Source of the DNA: Lingula anatina
Taxonomy: Eukaryota > Brachiopoda > Lingulata > Lingulida > Lingulidae
Assembly: GCF_001039355.2 (NCBI RefSeq)
Contig: NW_019774458.1
Span: 150,764 to 214,763 of the forward strand
DNA: 64,000 nt
Direction of reading: 5' to 3'
The position numbers were made by a program, and so were the translations under genes. The notes beneath the pieces are model-generated. The model worked only from the letters and a program-made list of their open reading frames with translations. It searched no databases and was not told where the DNA came from. The stretch's first letter is position 1, and the number at the start of each line of letters is the position of its first letter. Of this stretch, positions 1 to 23,964 are shown piece by piece.

Positions 1-272
1 TCAAATGTACAGACATGCAAAAACTGAAAAATGATGAAGCTGGTGGACAATATATATATATATATCAATGAAAGAGACATTTTGTGAAACATCCAATAGT
101 TTTTGGATCAGTTTTGTTATAATCTTACAAACATTCAGGGACCTTAAATCAGGGACCTACAGTACATTTCTTAAATATAAGAATATATGATCTTTCATGC
201 AGCACGAGTAGCTCATATAACTTATGACTTTTCTTAATAAAAAAGATGAGCATTCATAAGAGCCATACCTAC

Positions 273-1866
273 CAACATGTCTATATAGGGCTGGTGTAAC
301 ACCCTGCCAAAGTTTAGGAAGTCCTTCTTCACGAACTGCAAACCAAATGCATAAAAAGTACTTTAATACATATGTTGCAACAAATGAAGTTTTGTAGACG
401 AATTATATAGAATCTATGGAATTATTAAGGAATTTTTAAATTATACTGTGTCTTGTGATTGAGCCATTTGGACTTGGATAAATAAGGGACTAACTCCCTC
501 CCCTGCCATCTACCTGTAAACCTACAGCTTGCAAATAGTTCAACTGTATTTATAAGTTGATCCACTGAGGTATCAAAGAAGTCTGTTAAGTTATGGGTAT
601 CTCGCATGGGATCCACATACTATCCAGCAGCTCTACTTCTTGGACTGCATTCCCACAGATTTAGATTGATCCATCTGGATCGACCTAACTCCCAGGGGGT
701 TCATGCTAAATTCCTGTCAGCAGAGCATGCACAGAAGTTAATTACCCTCTTACAGCTTTTAGTAGGCGGGGCAGACATTTAAGCCAGCTAAGCTGACACT
801 AGTGAGTCTCCCCAAGGGGATAGATTGATCTAAAATCTGTGGGAATTAATTTAATGAACTCTGATAATTAAATTGATAATTCAATGCGACTGATTAATTG
901 TAGATATTTTATTCCACAAATAGTTAAGGACAACATGTCAAGACCACCATACATATTTCACAAACCTATGCCAACTGCAGTTTTTAACATGCCCCTGTGT
1001 GAAGCTGCCTCTTTGACCCCCTCAGAAGCCTGATGGGTGAATGCATGGTGGCAATGCGTTTGCTCTCCTTGGATCTGTAACCTGGTTTTTGTAAGGTCTA
1101 ATGGATACGTAACTGAAATAAACAAGTTGATCATAATTTGCAACAAGAACCCTCAAACATGTAAGTCTTTGACCTCTGGCATTTTCTAAATTCAGTTACA
1201 AGGTAACTTTGACAAATATCTTTGTTATCAATAAATGAATCACATGTTTAGTTTTGTAAATTGCAAACTACTTTTGGATATGCAACATGTACTGAAATTA
1301 AATCAGCTCTCATTACATTAGAATGGGCTCATAATTTCTTGTAAAACATATAACAATCAAATAGCGGGTCATTGATCAAAATAATCTACCACAAATGAAT
1401 GTAGAAAAACGTACAAAATCAAAGACTGTGACGGTAAATGGTACAGGTACTGTATAGGTACAGGTGCTTTAATTTTTGCAAGGCAATGGCTTTTTGATAA
1501 AAATAAAAGAGACAGAAAAGCTGTCAAATGTAAAGTTAACATGTAATTATAGGCGCACTTCAGCATATTTGAAGGTAAAAAATGGAATGGTTATACATGT
1601 ACTACCAGTATATCCATTCATTTCGTTTCATATGGAAAAAGTGCACGGAGACAACGCTGTATGTGTCTGTACGTAAAAAGTCGGACGAGGGGCGACAATG
1701 TTGTAAGTATTCAACCGTATTAACTCTTATTCACTGCATTGCATGCATGTATGGTAATTTCTGAAAAAATCCCAATCACGTTACCAGATTCAGCTACAAC
1801 AGCAGCAACAGCAGATAATGCAAACTTAAACATAAAGGTCTCATGAGAATTCGTTTTATCCGCCAT
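273..1866 (-). CDS. SLC25A27: Mitochondrial uncoupling protein 4 (SLC25A27), 5' exons only
   Basis: Mitochondrial inner-membrane carrier of the SLC25 family; UCP4-type carriers move anions or protons across that membrane. Three exons are seen: 1785-1866 (ATG at 1866), 966-1112 and 273-335, all with GT-AG borders and matching phases. They encode the first 97 codons; the rest lies left of the window. Exon 1 gives the start of helix 1 (FKFALSAVAAVVAE). Exon 2 opens with the carrier signature PLDLTKTRLQIQGE, whose P-x-D-x-x-K core is diagnostic of the family. Exon 3 carries EEGLPKLWQGVTPALYRHV, the short-helix and gate region, which matches my recollection of human UCP4 almost residue for residue. 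It is read away from GRB2, 553 bp apart. Another UCP paralogue cannot be wholly excluded, but the QIQGE and LWQGVTPA segments favour UCP4. Confidence 0.9.
649..846. mobile_element. MITE family 1, copy 1 (198 bp)
   Basis: Non-coding element with terminal inverted repeats. The left end reads ATTCCCACAGATTTAGAT and the right end is its reverse complement with a few differences (GATCTAAAATCTGTGGGAAT). The interior matches the copies at 16260-16455 and 39367-39569 but is inverted relative to them. It lies in the second intron of the UCP4 gene. No transposase is encoded, so it is probably a non-autonomous DNA transposon; the superfamily is not identified. Confidence 0.75.
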
Positions 1867-8865
<6,999 letters not shown>

Positions 8866-8940
8866 GAAATATAACCAAGCTGTACTTTTGTAGGGACTGG
8901 GCAATATAAGGAACTGCTTGTGTTGCCAGTTCTTAGAACA

Positions 8941-8946
8941 AATAAA
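8941..8946 (+). terminator. Polyadenylation signal of GRB2 cassette A
   Basis: AATAAA lies 76 bp after the cassette A stop codon. The matching position after cassette B also carries AATAAA (16969-16974), so each cassette has its own potential 3' end. Confidence 0.55.
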
Positions 8947-12804
<3,858 letters not shown>

Positions 12805-12871
12805 TAAGTGGACTCATGTAAAAATTTGCCATTTGCTCAAAGTTATTATTAGTATTATTTTGGGGGGCTTA

Positions 12872-12893
12872 NNNNNNNNNNNNNNNNNNNNNN
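12872..12893. other. Assembly gap (22 Ns)
   Basis: A run of 22 unknown bases joins the two near-identical segments described above. Confidence 0.99.
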
Positions 12894-14428
12894 ATAATAC
12901 AGTGTGTAGATTTGTTTGTGTGTCCAAGTTAATATCATGATTAAATACTAGTTGAACATTACTTTAAGAGATCATGCATATAGTAAGCAGGCTTGGCAAA
13001 ATTTTTCTATTATTGCTTTTATATGAAGTGTGAAATTAAGAATTTAATGAAAGAGCTGCAATGCTGTACTGCTTGCCTTTCAGCCTGCAGATTTCAACTA
13101 CAACACATTTGTATATATTATTTTCAGAAAAAAATAGCTTGTTGAGTCTCTCTTATTATAATAAAAGTATTAAACATACAAACTGAACATTACTTGGTAT
13201 TTTGTTGATATCTCAAAATATTGTGGGTGAATGTTAATCTTTTAATTTCAAATCGGTTTGGAGGCTTAGCACAAGGTGAAAAAATTGTTATGTTAGCATG
13301 AGTCTATCTTTTATGCAGAGGATCAACTGGCCAAAAAGGTTATCACTTGTGTAAGTGGTAATATTAAAATAACTTTAATTACTTCCCCTCCCTGGTAGGA
13401 AAAAAATTGTGACAGTGAGAGGTAAACATATATCAAGACTTGTACCGTATAATCCAAGCATTTACTTAGAAAACTTGTCTTAAAAGAAACTAAACTTTGT
13501 GTTCTGTGTTAAAAATTGTCAAAAAAAAAAAAAAAAAAAAAAAAAAAGTGGATTTGCTGATAATGTGATAAACTAACAAGCTTTCATAGGAGGATATAAC
13601 TGTAATCTTTGTATTCTGTAGCCACTATTTTTCAAATTCTTCGTCTATGCCTTATTTTCAGTTCCTTCAGGTATGAGCACTGAGGAACAAATGATATACA
13701 ACAAACCATAAATTGTTCTGAATTTTTTAATTCGGTCAGGGAAAATTGCCACAAACACAAATGCCTTCATGCGTGTATGGAAATAACAACCATGTCACAT
13801 ACACATACATGGGCGAAAGTTTTCAGGATTATGCTCCAGTTAAGGATTTTCATTTTTCAATTCGATCATTTTTCATAAGGTCAAAATGCAATGAGAAATT
13901 GCAAGCAACGTTTTCAGGATTTTTGTTTTTTACAAATCGGTCATGCACATGTCTCGCACAAAAATGATGCTAGATGTTCATAGAGACCAGGCAATCAGAA
14001 GTGAGTTCATTGTTAAGCAGGAAAAGGCAGTTGTCTTGTTGCTGTTGGTTGACGGGTCAAATGATTGCTAGTAAGCTGGTCATGAAAAAGAAAGTTTACA
14101 AAGGGCTTCTGCCATGTTTGTTTGGCTCAGTGCTCCAGAAAAATTGAGAATTCGTCAGTTTATGGGAGGACAAGTTGTGGCTGCTTCATATATGGCAGTG
14201 CATCAGCTCACAATGTTTGAGATGAAGACTGCTGCACTTAAACATTTTCTTTTTTTACCTGATCTTGGTTTATGTGACTTTTTACTTTACACCTGGGGGC
14301 CAAAGATAGGACCTATATTATAAGCCTTCAGGACATCAAGAGATAAAGAGCATCCCAGAAGAATCCACTAAGCAGTTCATAAGAGCATGACAGTGTACAA
14401 AAAAGTGCACTTGACTTGATGACTTTGA

Positions 14429-16891
<2,463 letters not shown>

Positions 16892-16968
16892 TCATAACAA
16901 ATGAACATGCTGTAAGTGTTGGAAGTGGACAAGATAAGGACCTGCTTGTGTTGCCTGTGCCTCAAACA

Positions 16969-16974
16969 AATAAA
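16969..16974 (+). terminator. Polyadenylation signal of GRB2 cassette B
   Basis: AATAAA 78 bp after the cassette B stop, in sequence homologous to the cassette A signal. Confidence 0.55.
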
Positions 16975-18355
16975 AAAAACCTTGAAAAAATGCAGTATTT
17001 TGTGCATTTTTCAATATTTGTATATTTGGGTATGCTTTTGTATTATCAAATACTTAAGACAGTCCCATGGTTTTTGTAATGATAATCAGTAGGACATGAA
17101 GTCATTTTCATGATATTTATGTTGGTTTCTCAGTGAATCAGGGGAGAATGCTGATAAGTCCTCCCTTCCCTCACTCTTTTTATTTATTTATTGTATTTTT
17201 TCTGTATGTCAACAACAGCCCAAACTTTTTTTAATAAAACGAAACAAATACATGCTTGTTTTGGCCTTTGGGCGTCTTTTTTCCTCATGCAGAATTCACC
17301 CCTTTGTCCTAGAAAGGGAAGGGGAGCTCAAAGGTTTTATAATTATATCATGTCAAACAATAACAGAGAGTCAGAATTTTGTTGTGAGAAATTAAGAATG
17401 GAACGATTCCTGTTTGGGACTTCTGTCAGTTGTTGACATTATTTATACAAGGTTTAAGATCAAAAATCTTTTAGGCATTATTTCTAAATAATTCAGTTGG
17501 TTTGGGGATACAGAACTAACAACATACCTATAGTTTGCTTGTCCTTTTTTTCCTCCCAATAAACCTGAGACAAGAGAAAAAATTTTAACATACAGGAATG
17601 TTTTTCACATTAAGAAAAAAAAATCGAGGATCAACATATTGCCTTTTGGTAGATTGAAAGAGTGTAAATAGCTGTTGTGATTTGCTTTCACATAAAAATA
17701 TCTATTTTGCAGGCATTATATTTTGGTAAAGTTTTGCTCTGTATGCAAAGAGAATATCTTTATTGCTCTGTACACAAATTTGCAGTCTTATAATGTTGAT
17801 CTGCAGTAACTTACTGTTATATTACAATATTCATATATTGAATAGCCTTTAGTAGCTTTTTTCTCCTTTAAGAAAAAATCACTACTGCTCTTAGAAAAAG
17901 ATATTGCACTATTTTTGTTGCAGCTACTAAGATAAAAGTTGCAAGTATTATATTGTAACACTAAATGAAAGATGGTGCAATGCCATGGAGTCCATTGGCT
18001 CCAAAGAGGGACACAGGAAGAGAATATCTAGATGTCAACTTTTGTTATTGTTAACATGGACAGACCTGTGCATTGGGGAGGTACCCTGCTTTATTTGATT
18101 TACACAGTTTAAATATCAGAACTGTCAATGATAGTCTCAGTTCAGGCATGTGTTCATCTCTGGGATATATGTTTTCACTTTTTTGTAGATAGTGCTTTTG
18201 ATGCTCTTAAATATAATTTTTCTTTCCACAAATCATAATAATTAACAGATTTATTTTGACCTGTATTGGAGTGCAATTAAGCTAAATGATTACATTGCTG
18301 GGCATTGAATTATTTTGGTTATGCTCTCAAGTGCTCCCAATGTATACATGTATAT

Positions 18356-18380
18356 AGAGAGAGAGCGAGAGAGAGAGAGG
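18356..18380. repeat. (GA)n microsatellite
   Basis: About 12 GA units with one GC interruption, in the 3' flank of GRB2 cassette B. Confidence 0.85.
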
Positions 18381-18880
18381 TTTTTCACTACACTCCTTTT
18401 GCATGCTTGCTCTGACCAACCAAACCTGTGCACTGCTGCGTTTTACTGATATAAATAGGATGACAAGTGCCTGATGTATGCTATATTATAGCAGTCATTT
18501 AATACATAAGAAAGCTGCTTGACTGCTATTTTTCATTTGGTGTTGGAGAGATGCATTCAGTAAAATGCTGCATGTATTTGTTTATGTACCAAGGTAGCTT
18601 AAATTTGTCACGTCTGTTTGCTGAATACCAGTTAAACACTGCTTTCTTATTATTTTTTTAAACCAGATAAACATTGTTAGTAGGCTTGGCAATAGTCATC
18701 TATACTTGCCTTTTATACAAATCATGAATTCAATGGAGGAGCTATAATGCTGTACTAGCAAGCTTTCAGCCTAAAGATTTCATTACATCATTAGTGTATT
18801 ATTTTCAATAAGACAAGCTTATAGAGTCTACTTTATAATAAGATTATTAAAAAAAACTATGGAACTAACATTGATTTTGT

Positions 18881-20578
18881 TATTTTTTAGACTGGGCCTA
18901 CAACTTAGTATGGTCACCTGCGGGTGAGGTCACCTCTGGGCTGCATTCCACCCAGAGCTGGGATTATTGACAAATTATCCCAACTTCGAGATAAATATAG
19001 TCAAGAGGTGACAGAAACAAAGTCTATTACTGTTTTGTTACATGATCATGAATTTTGAAAACGATACATTGCAAGCATTAAAACACAAAGCAACAGACCC
19101 ACCACAGTGCAATATCACACATGAGAATGAAAATATGAAACTAGTCGACCAGTTTCAGTACCTTGGGTTCATAAACATTTGCAAATCTGTCCATTTCATC
19201 AGTCTGTTATGCAAATGGGTCCCGGAAGATAGAATTGGAAAGTCAAGTGCTCTTCTACAGCATATGACACGAGGGAGCTAAACAAACAATGTGTAAACAC
19301 GAACTGAAACAGTCCCATACGCTCTGCCTTATAAAATTAGTTTGACATGCCTCAAAAGTTTTTATGGGGCTTTAAAATCAATACTTTATTAATTCTCAAG
19401 CTATACAGTTAAAGAGAGGTATGTACATATATCTTTTGAGACATTTAAAAATAGAACAAGAATTTTTATATTACGGACTACAAGACAGACTCATACTGGA
19501 AATGTTTCAACAAATCTCAACCTATCTAATTCTTAGATTGTTCATCAATACTGAGTGGTAAGGGTTATTTTATTTATTTATTTTTTAATAAGTAAAAGCG
19601 TGTAAGAGAGATACTTACATTAAGTTTTGAAATATTCAAAAGTGTGATGAGCTGACTGTCCCAAACTGATTTATATACACATTGGGAAGAAATGATATAG
19701 TACCTCCCGATTCCCGATATAGCAGTTGGTAGGTCAGTATAGTCTGATATTAACCTTGCCCTCAACCAATCAGTGAGTGTCAAACTCATGATCATGTAAC
19801 AACATACAACTAATGACTGGGTGAGGTCATCTTGGCGATTTATTGACCTGAAGATGGGATAATTCACGAATGCCAAAAGCAAAATATCCTAATATCTACT
19901 GCATTTTATTCTATCAATCAGACACTCATATTTTTTAGCATGTTAACTAAAAAACAAACAGCTGATATGCTTTCAGACTAATGAATTCAATTAAGAACCC
20001 CAAATGTCACATTAAACTATAGAGATTGCAGATAACATGATATGGGGTTTCATGCACAACTTGGGACTAAAAAGTTCAATTTGAAGGCTTTCATGAGAAT
20101 CAATGGAAAAACTTTGTTTCTGAAGTTTTCAAACACACAAAAAGCATTACGATTTATTTTAATTCCATGCTGGGGAGACTGACATTTTGAGCTTATTTTT
20201 TCTGTAAAATTCTTTTTGCTTATTTCAACATTTTTTGGGAACTGTCCATTCTCCTTCAACATTCACAATACTGTTGCCAATGTTATGCTATAAAGTGTCA
20301 AATTAACACACAGAGGACACTTTCATGGACAGTAAAAGTTTCTATCATTTTGGAAAACTGATTCCTGTGGTGGTGCTCTTCCTTCATTTTTCTTGCAGTG
20401 GTAATTAGGCTGCATGATGCAGTATGCTTATATACCTACAGATGTTATCACATTGAAACAGCCATCCATATCATTAATAACATCTCTGTCTGATATTAAA
20501 CTAGCATCTCATTTTATATGAACTAAGAAGGAATTCATTTACCTCTGGTGAAGACAATATACAAAGAATAATGTATTT
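18881..20578. other. Intergenic region between convergent GRB2 and NOL12
   Basis: Holds a short LINE-like remnant (19042-19281) and an inverted pair of TTGTTACATGATCATGA-type sequences near 19034 and 19782. Otherwise nothing coding is recognised. The 3' untranslated region of NOL12 should lie at the right end. Confidence 0.45.
19042..19281 (+). pseudogene. Possible LINE reverse-transcriptase fragment
   Basis: A 79-codon frame contains VDQFQYLGF, resembling the V-x-x-F-x-YLG motif after the reverse-transcriptase palm in many LINEs. It is followed by DRIGKSSALLQHM, similar to the R-I-G-K-A-x-x-A-F helix often found next. It is short and isolated, so it is a decayed fragment at most. Confidence 0.4.
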
Positions 20579-22740
20579 TCATCCTGGATTTGTGCGTTTC
20601 CTTTGATGTTTTCCTCTTATAATCTTTTCAGCCTTTCTCCTCTTGTCCCTTTCTTTTTTGAGTTTATGTTTATCTTGTAGATGGGTCATATTTTTATGCT
20701 TTGGTTTTCCAGCTTTCTTCAACTGCATTTTACCATGTTTTGTAATCTTCAATCTGGAAAGCAATAAAACACCATGCTGCAACAAAGTTTTAACCCATAA
20801 CACGGGGGCAGTATTCCAGAAGTTACCTGAACTTATAGTGAAAAGAGCAGTGTACAGGTCCATTGTCAACTTTTGTTTTTCTGTTTTATTTGTTTTTCTT
20901 TTCTTTCTTTTTTGATGTATTGATCATTACCATGTGGCATATAATAAATGAAATTACTACCTCCTGCTAAAAAAAAAAATCACATTTTTGGTAACTGAGG
21001 AAGCATGGAATACATAGAACAATTCAAAGCTAACTAAAAAAGTGCTTTCAATTTAGAAACTTGATTTATCAGTGGTTGAACTTGTTGTAATACACTTTCT
21101 GCTCTAATGCTCCTTTGATTGTGAATACGTTACAAACCTCACCTGGCTTTTACTTTACCCTTTCCGTGAACGGTTTCTTTATTGTCAGTGTTGACTTCAG
21201 CATCAGATTCATCCTGAAATACACAATATTATTTCAATGCTATCCTCATAAAGCATTTTCACTGAAGACATTTCTCATATTTTAAAAAAATTATTATACC
21301 TGCATGGAACATAACAGAAAGATATAAAAGAATATTGCAACATACCCTATTTACTCCAAGGAAGCCCCTGTTGTTCATAATCTCAGAGTTATCTATCTCT
21401 GTGACTATCACAGTATGTTGTGGAAGGTTGTATGTCTTCTGCTCCACAAGATGATCAACCTCAGGAACTGGCGTAAAGTTCTGCACATGAGCTTTCCTGA
21501 AATCTCTCGCCTGGAATGTAAACAGATGAATGGATAGTTTCACCTCTTTGGTTTTAAAAGTGATAAAAAGTGGATATAAATACTAGTATACACAGCTTTT
21601 GAGAAAAAATTTTTGAACCCAACATAATAGCCTGTGACACTCAACAATTTCAAGGATAAATGCAGGTAATCAGAATACAAACAAATACTTATTGTGTCCT
21701 ATTACGAACACCACTTATTGACTAAACTTTCCTTACCTCTTGTTTAATTCTCCTTTTCTCTTCTTTCAAATGCCTTTCCATTTTCTCCTTTGCCTTTTGT
21801 CTGCGTTCATTTTTTCTCTTCCTAAACCCAGTTAGGTACTCTCTGCAGATTATGAAAAGTGGAACAAGATGGTCAGACATATTGTAAGATTCCCTGAGCT
21901 AAGGTGGAAAGGTACATTAACTTGTTTGTAAGTATTTAAATTATCCACTGTCCAAAATGTGCAACTTCCCCAAACTAAAAATGCAAGGAAAGCATACAAT
22001 TGTTTACTCACCTTAAACAGTTTGCAATCAGAAGAAAGACTAATTTTAAGCATTTTTTGTATTCCTGAATTTTATACCAGTGGGGTGTTGGTCATTGAAA
22101 ACTAGATACCTGTAACTGTTGATGATCTCATAAATGCACCTTAATGCCATTCCTCATCCCCAAACCTCATGTACAGTCTCTTTCAATCATGAAAATGTAC
22201 ATGCTATTTTCTCAACAGGGGGAGTGGAAACTTGAGGCTCTATATGTGGTGTCACTAACAAATGGCAGAAGTGGAGCAAAGCGTTTAATAAAAATACTGA
22301 AGCGTTATCAAAAAAGTTTGAATATTAATAGCCTCGAGAGTTTCCAACACAGGGTATAATGAGGCCTTACCTGCGCATTAACTTATTTTGTAATACCAAA
22401 ATCGGAGATGGGTAAATTATAAATATCTGCACTGAGGTCTTGAAAACATGGCCATGTTTGTTGTAGATCTATCAGGGCTCGATCGAAATTTAGAATTATG
22501 GTACACTACGATATACAAGTGTGGTATTTTCAAATCGTTTTGCGTGCTTCCCTTTAGATTCGCCAACCAGTCAGGGTGGCAACCAATCGTGTACAGCTGT
22601 AGCGAGTAACTACCGTATTTGGAAGTTTCTTTAAATTAAAATTCAGTTTGAACTTACTTTCGGGCTTTTTCGTCAAATATTAGATGCACTTTTGTCTCTC
22701 GATTTTTGGGACCACGTTTTCGTTTTTTAACAGGACCCAT
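20579..22740 (-). CDS. NOL12: Nucleolar protein 12 (NOL12/RRP17 family)
   Basis: Small basic nucleolar RNA-binding protein implicated in rRNA processing. Five exons: 22658-22740, 21737-21842, 21346-21510, 21143-21213, 20579-20753, GT-AG throughout. They sum to 199 codons plus stop (human NOL12 is about 213). The N-terminus has a basic patch (KKRKRGPKNRE), then the family core LIFDEKARKEYLTGFRKRK, followed by a charged helix likely to be coiled coil (residues about 40-65). Exon 3 gives VEQKTYNLPQHTVIVTEID, matching the conserved NHTVTVT block of the family. The C-terminal 60 residues are extremely Lys/Arg rich, consistent with nucleolar targeting. It is transcribed in the same direction as UBE4A, with 1.2 kb between the two genes. 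Confidence 0.93.
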
Positions 22741-22876
22741 ACTGCTTATATTCAGGTTTCTCTTTAAAGATACATTTTGTCACTGGAACACACACACGTT
22801 TCTGTTCAGTCGCTAATTCGGGTCTCCCCTTACGAAAGAGTGTTTCCTTCAAGTGGAACGACGATAATGCGGAAGT
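22741..22876 (-). promoter_or_regulatory. NOL12 proximal promoter
   Basis: The region just upstream of the NOL12 start codon contains GCGGAAGT (22869-22876), an ETS-type core about 130 bp before the ATG, and no TATA box. ETS sites near the start are typical of housekeeping ribosome-biogenesis genes; the assignment is inferred. Confidence 0.35.
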
Positions 22877-23964
22877 AGCGTACAGTGAAAACTAGCAGAA
22901 CATTTTTATTAGGAAAAAGTGAAAATTAAGATACTACGATTGACTAAAAATGAAATATTTCAAAAGTTCTTTCTGTGTTTTTTATATTTGACAGAATATA
23001 AACACACTATGCTGCAAACGTTTTAAACTGTCAGTACAGAAATTATAATTATTAAAAAAATTTCTTGTAATTTTAAATTTTTTCCAAAAAAATTTTTTTC
23101 AAAGTCATGCTTAGATAGCAAGTACCAAGTAGACCATGTGGGAGGGGGGTAATATTTGCAGGGCACCTTTACTTAAAACTTTACTCCAGGATATGAATTA
23201 AGTATTGGGTGTTGAAAAAAAATGAACCTGCATCATGTGGCAGTTAATAGATTGTTGTTATTTGTAAAATAAAGCAATTAAAAAGCCGAATGTTTTTTCA
23301 TAATAAGAGTGGTTCAAATAAAATTAAATATTATTAAAAGTCGAAGATCAATTTGATATTTGTATCTTTATACTTTATTTTTACACTTAAGTGTTGTGTA
23401 TACAGCCTTAACATTCCTGTAAAATATATCTTTGGGGCAGTGCACAATGAATTTTGTCTAATGCACACAAACTCCAAGAGGACTCTTGCTGAATGTAAAA
23501 GAATAACACACCTCCTCTTGTTTCCTATATACCCTTATAATCACCAGAAAGAGAAGGCGTGTTAATCTGATTACATTCAGCGAGAGTTTCTGTGGAGTTG
23601 GTGCGCATTAGAAAGGTGGACAAAATTCATTGTGAATGGTCCTTTTATCACAACAGTAGTACACATCTACAGCAAGTGCACTAAAAAAGCATTCTTTTTA
23701 AAAATTACATAGCCTGTGTACACATTTCATGTAACAATACCAGTAACAAACTTATTTCTCTTTAGCAACATACTTGTGAAGTTAATTGCCCCTAGCATTA
23801 TTTGTTTTCCAATTTTCTGAGTAGTGTATCTTTAAAGAGTAGCAATGGAAATCAACAATAAGAGTTAAATGGCCTATCCTTATGTGGAACTGTAAACTGT
23901 CTCTTGGAGAATCGATACCACATAAATGGGAAATTTCAAAATTGTTTTAAATGTCTTGCCAGAT
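22877..23964. other. Intergenic region between UBE4A 3' end and NOL12
   Basis: AT-rich, with an imperfect inverted repeat at 23443-23634 and no coding sequence recognised. It should include the UBE4A 3' untranslated region. An AATAAA on the minus strand overlaps the UBE4A stop codon, and another lies near 23373-23378. Confidence 0.4.
23443..23634. repeat. Imperfect inverted repeat (hairpin-forming)
   Basis: The left arm 23443-23498 (CACAATGAATTTTGTC ... CTTGCTGAATGTAA) and the right arm 23571-23634 (TTACATTCAGCGAGAG ... GACAAAATTCATTGTG) are reverse complements with a few mismatches and an indel. About 70 bp separate them. The element could be a MITE or could fold into a long hairpin if transcribed in the UBE4A 3' region. 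Confidence 0.7.

Noticed and set aside
20643-20915. A 90-codon plus-strand frame over the last NOL12 exon
   Set aside because: It is the antisense shadow of the Lys-rich NOL12 C-terminus, which reads as Phe/Leu-rich sequence on the other strand.
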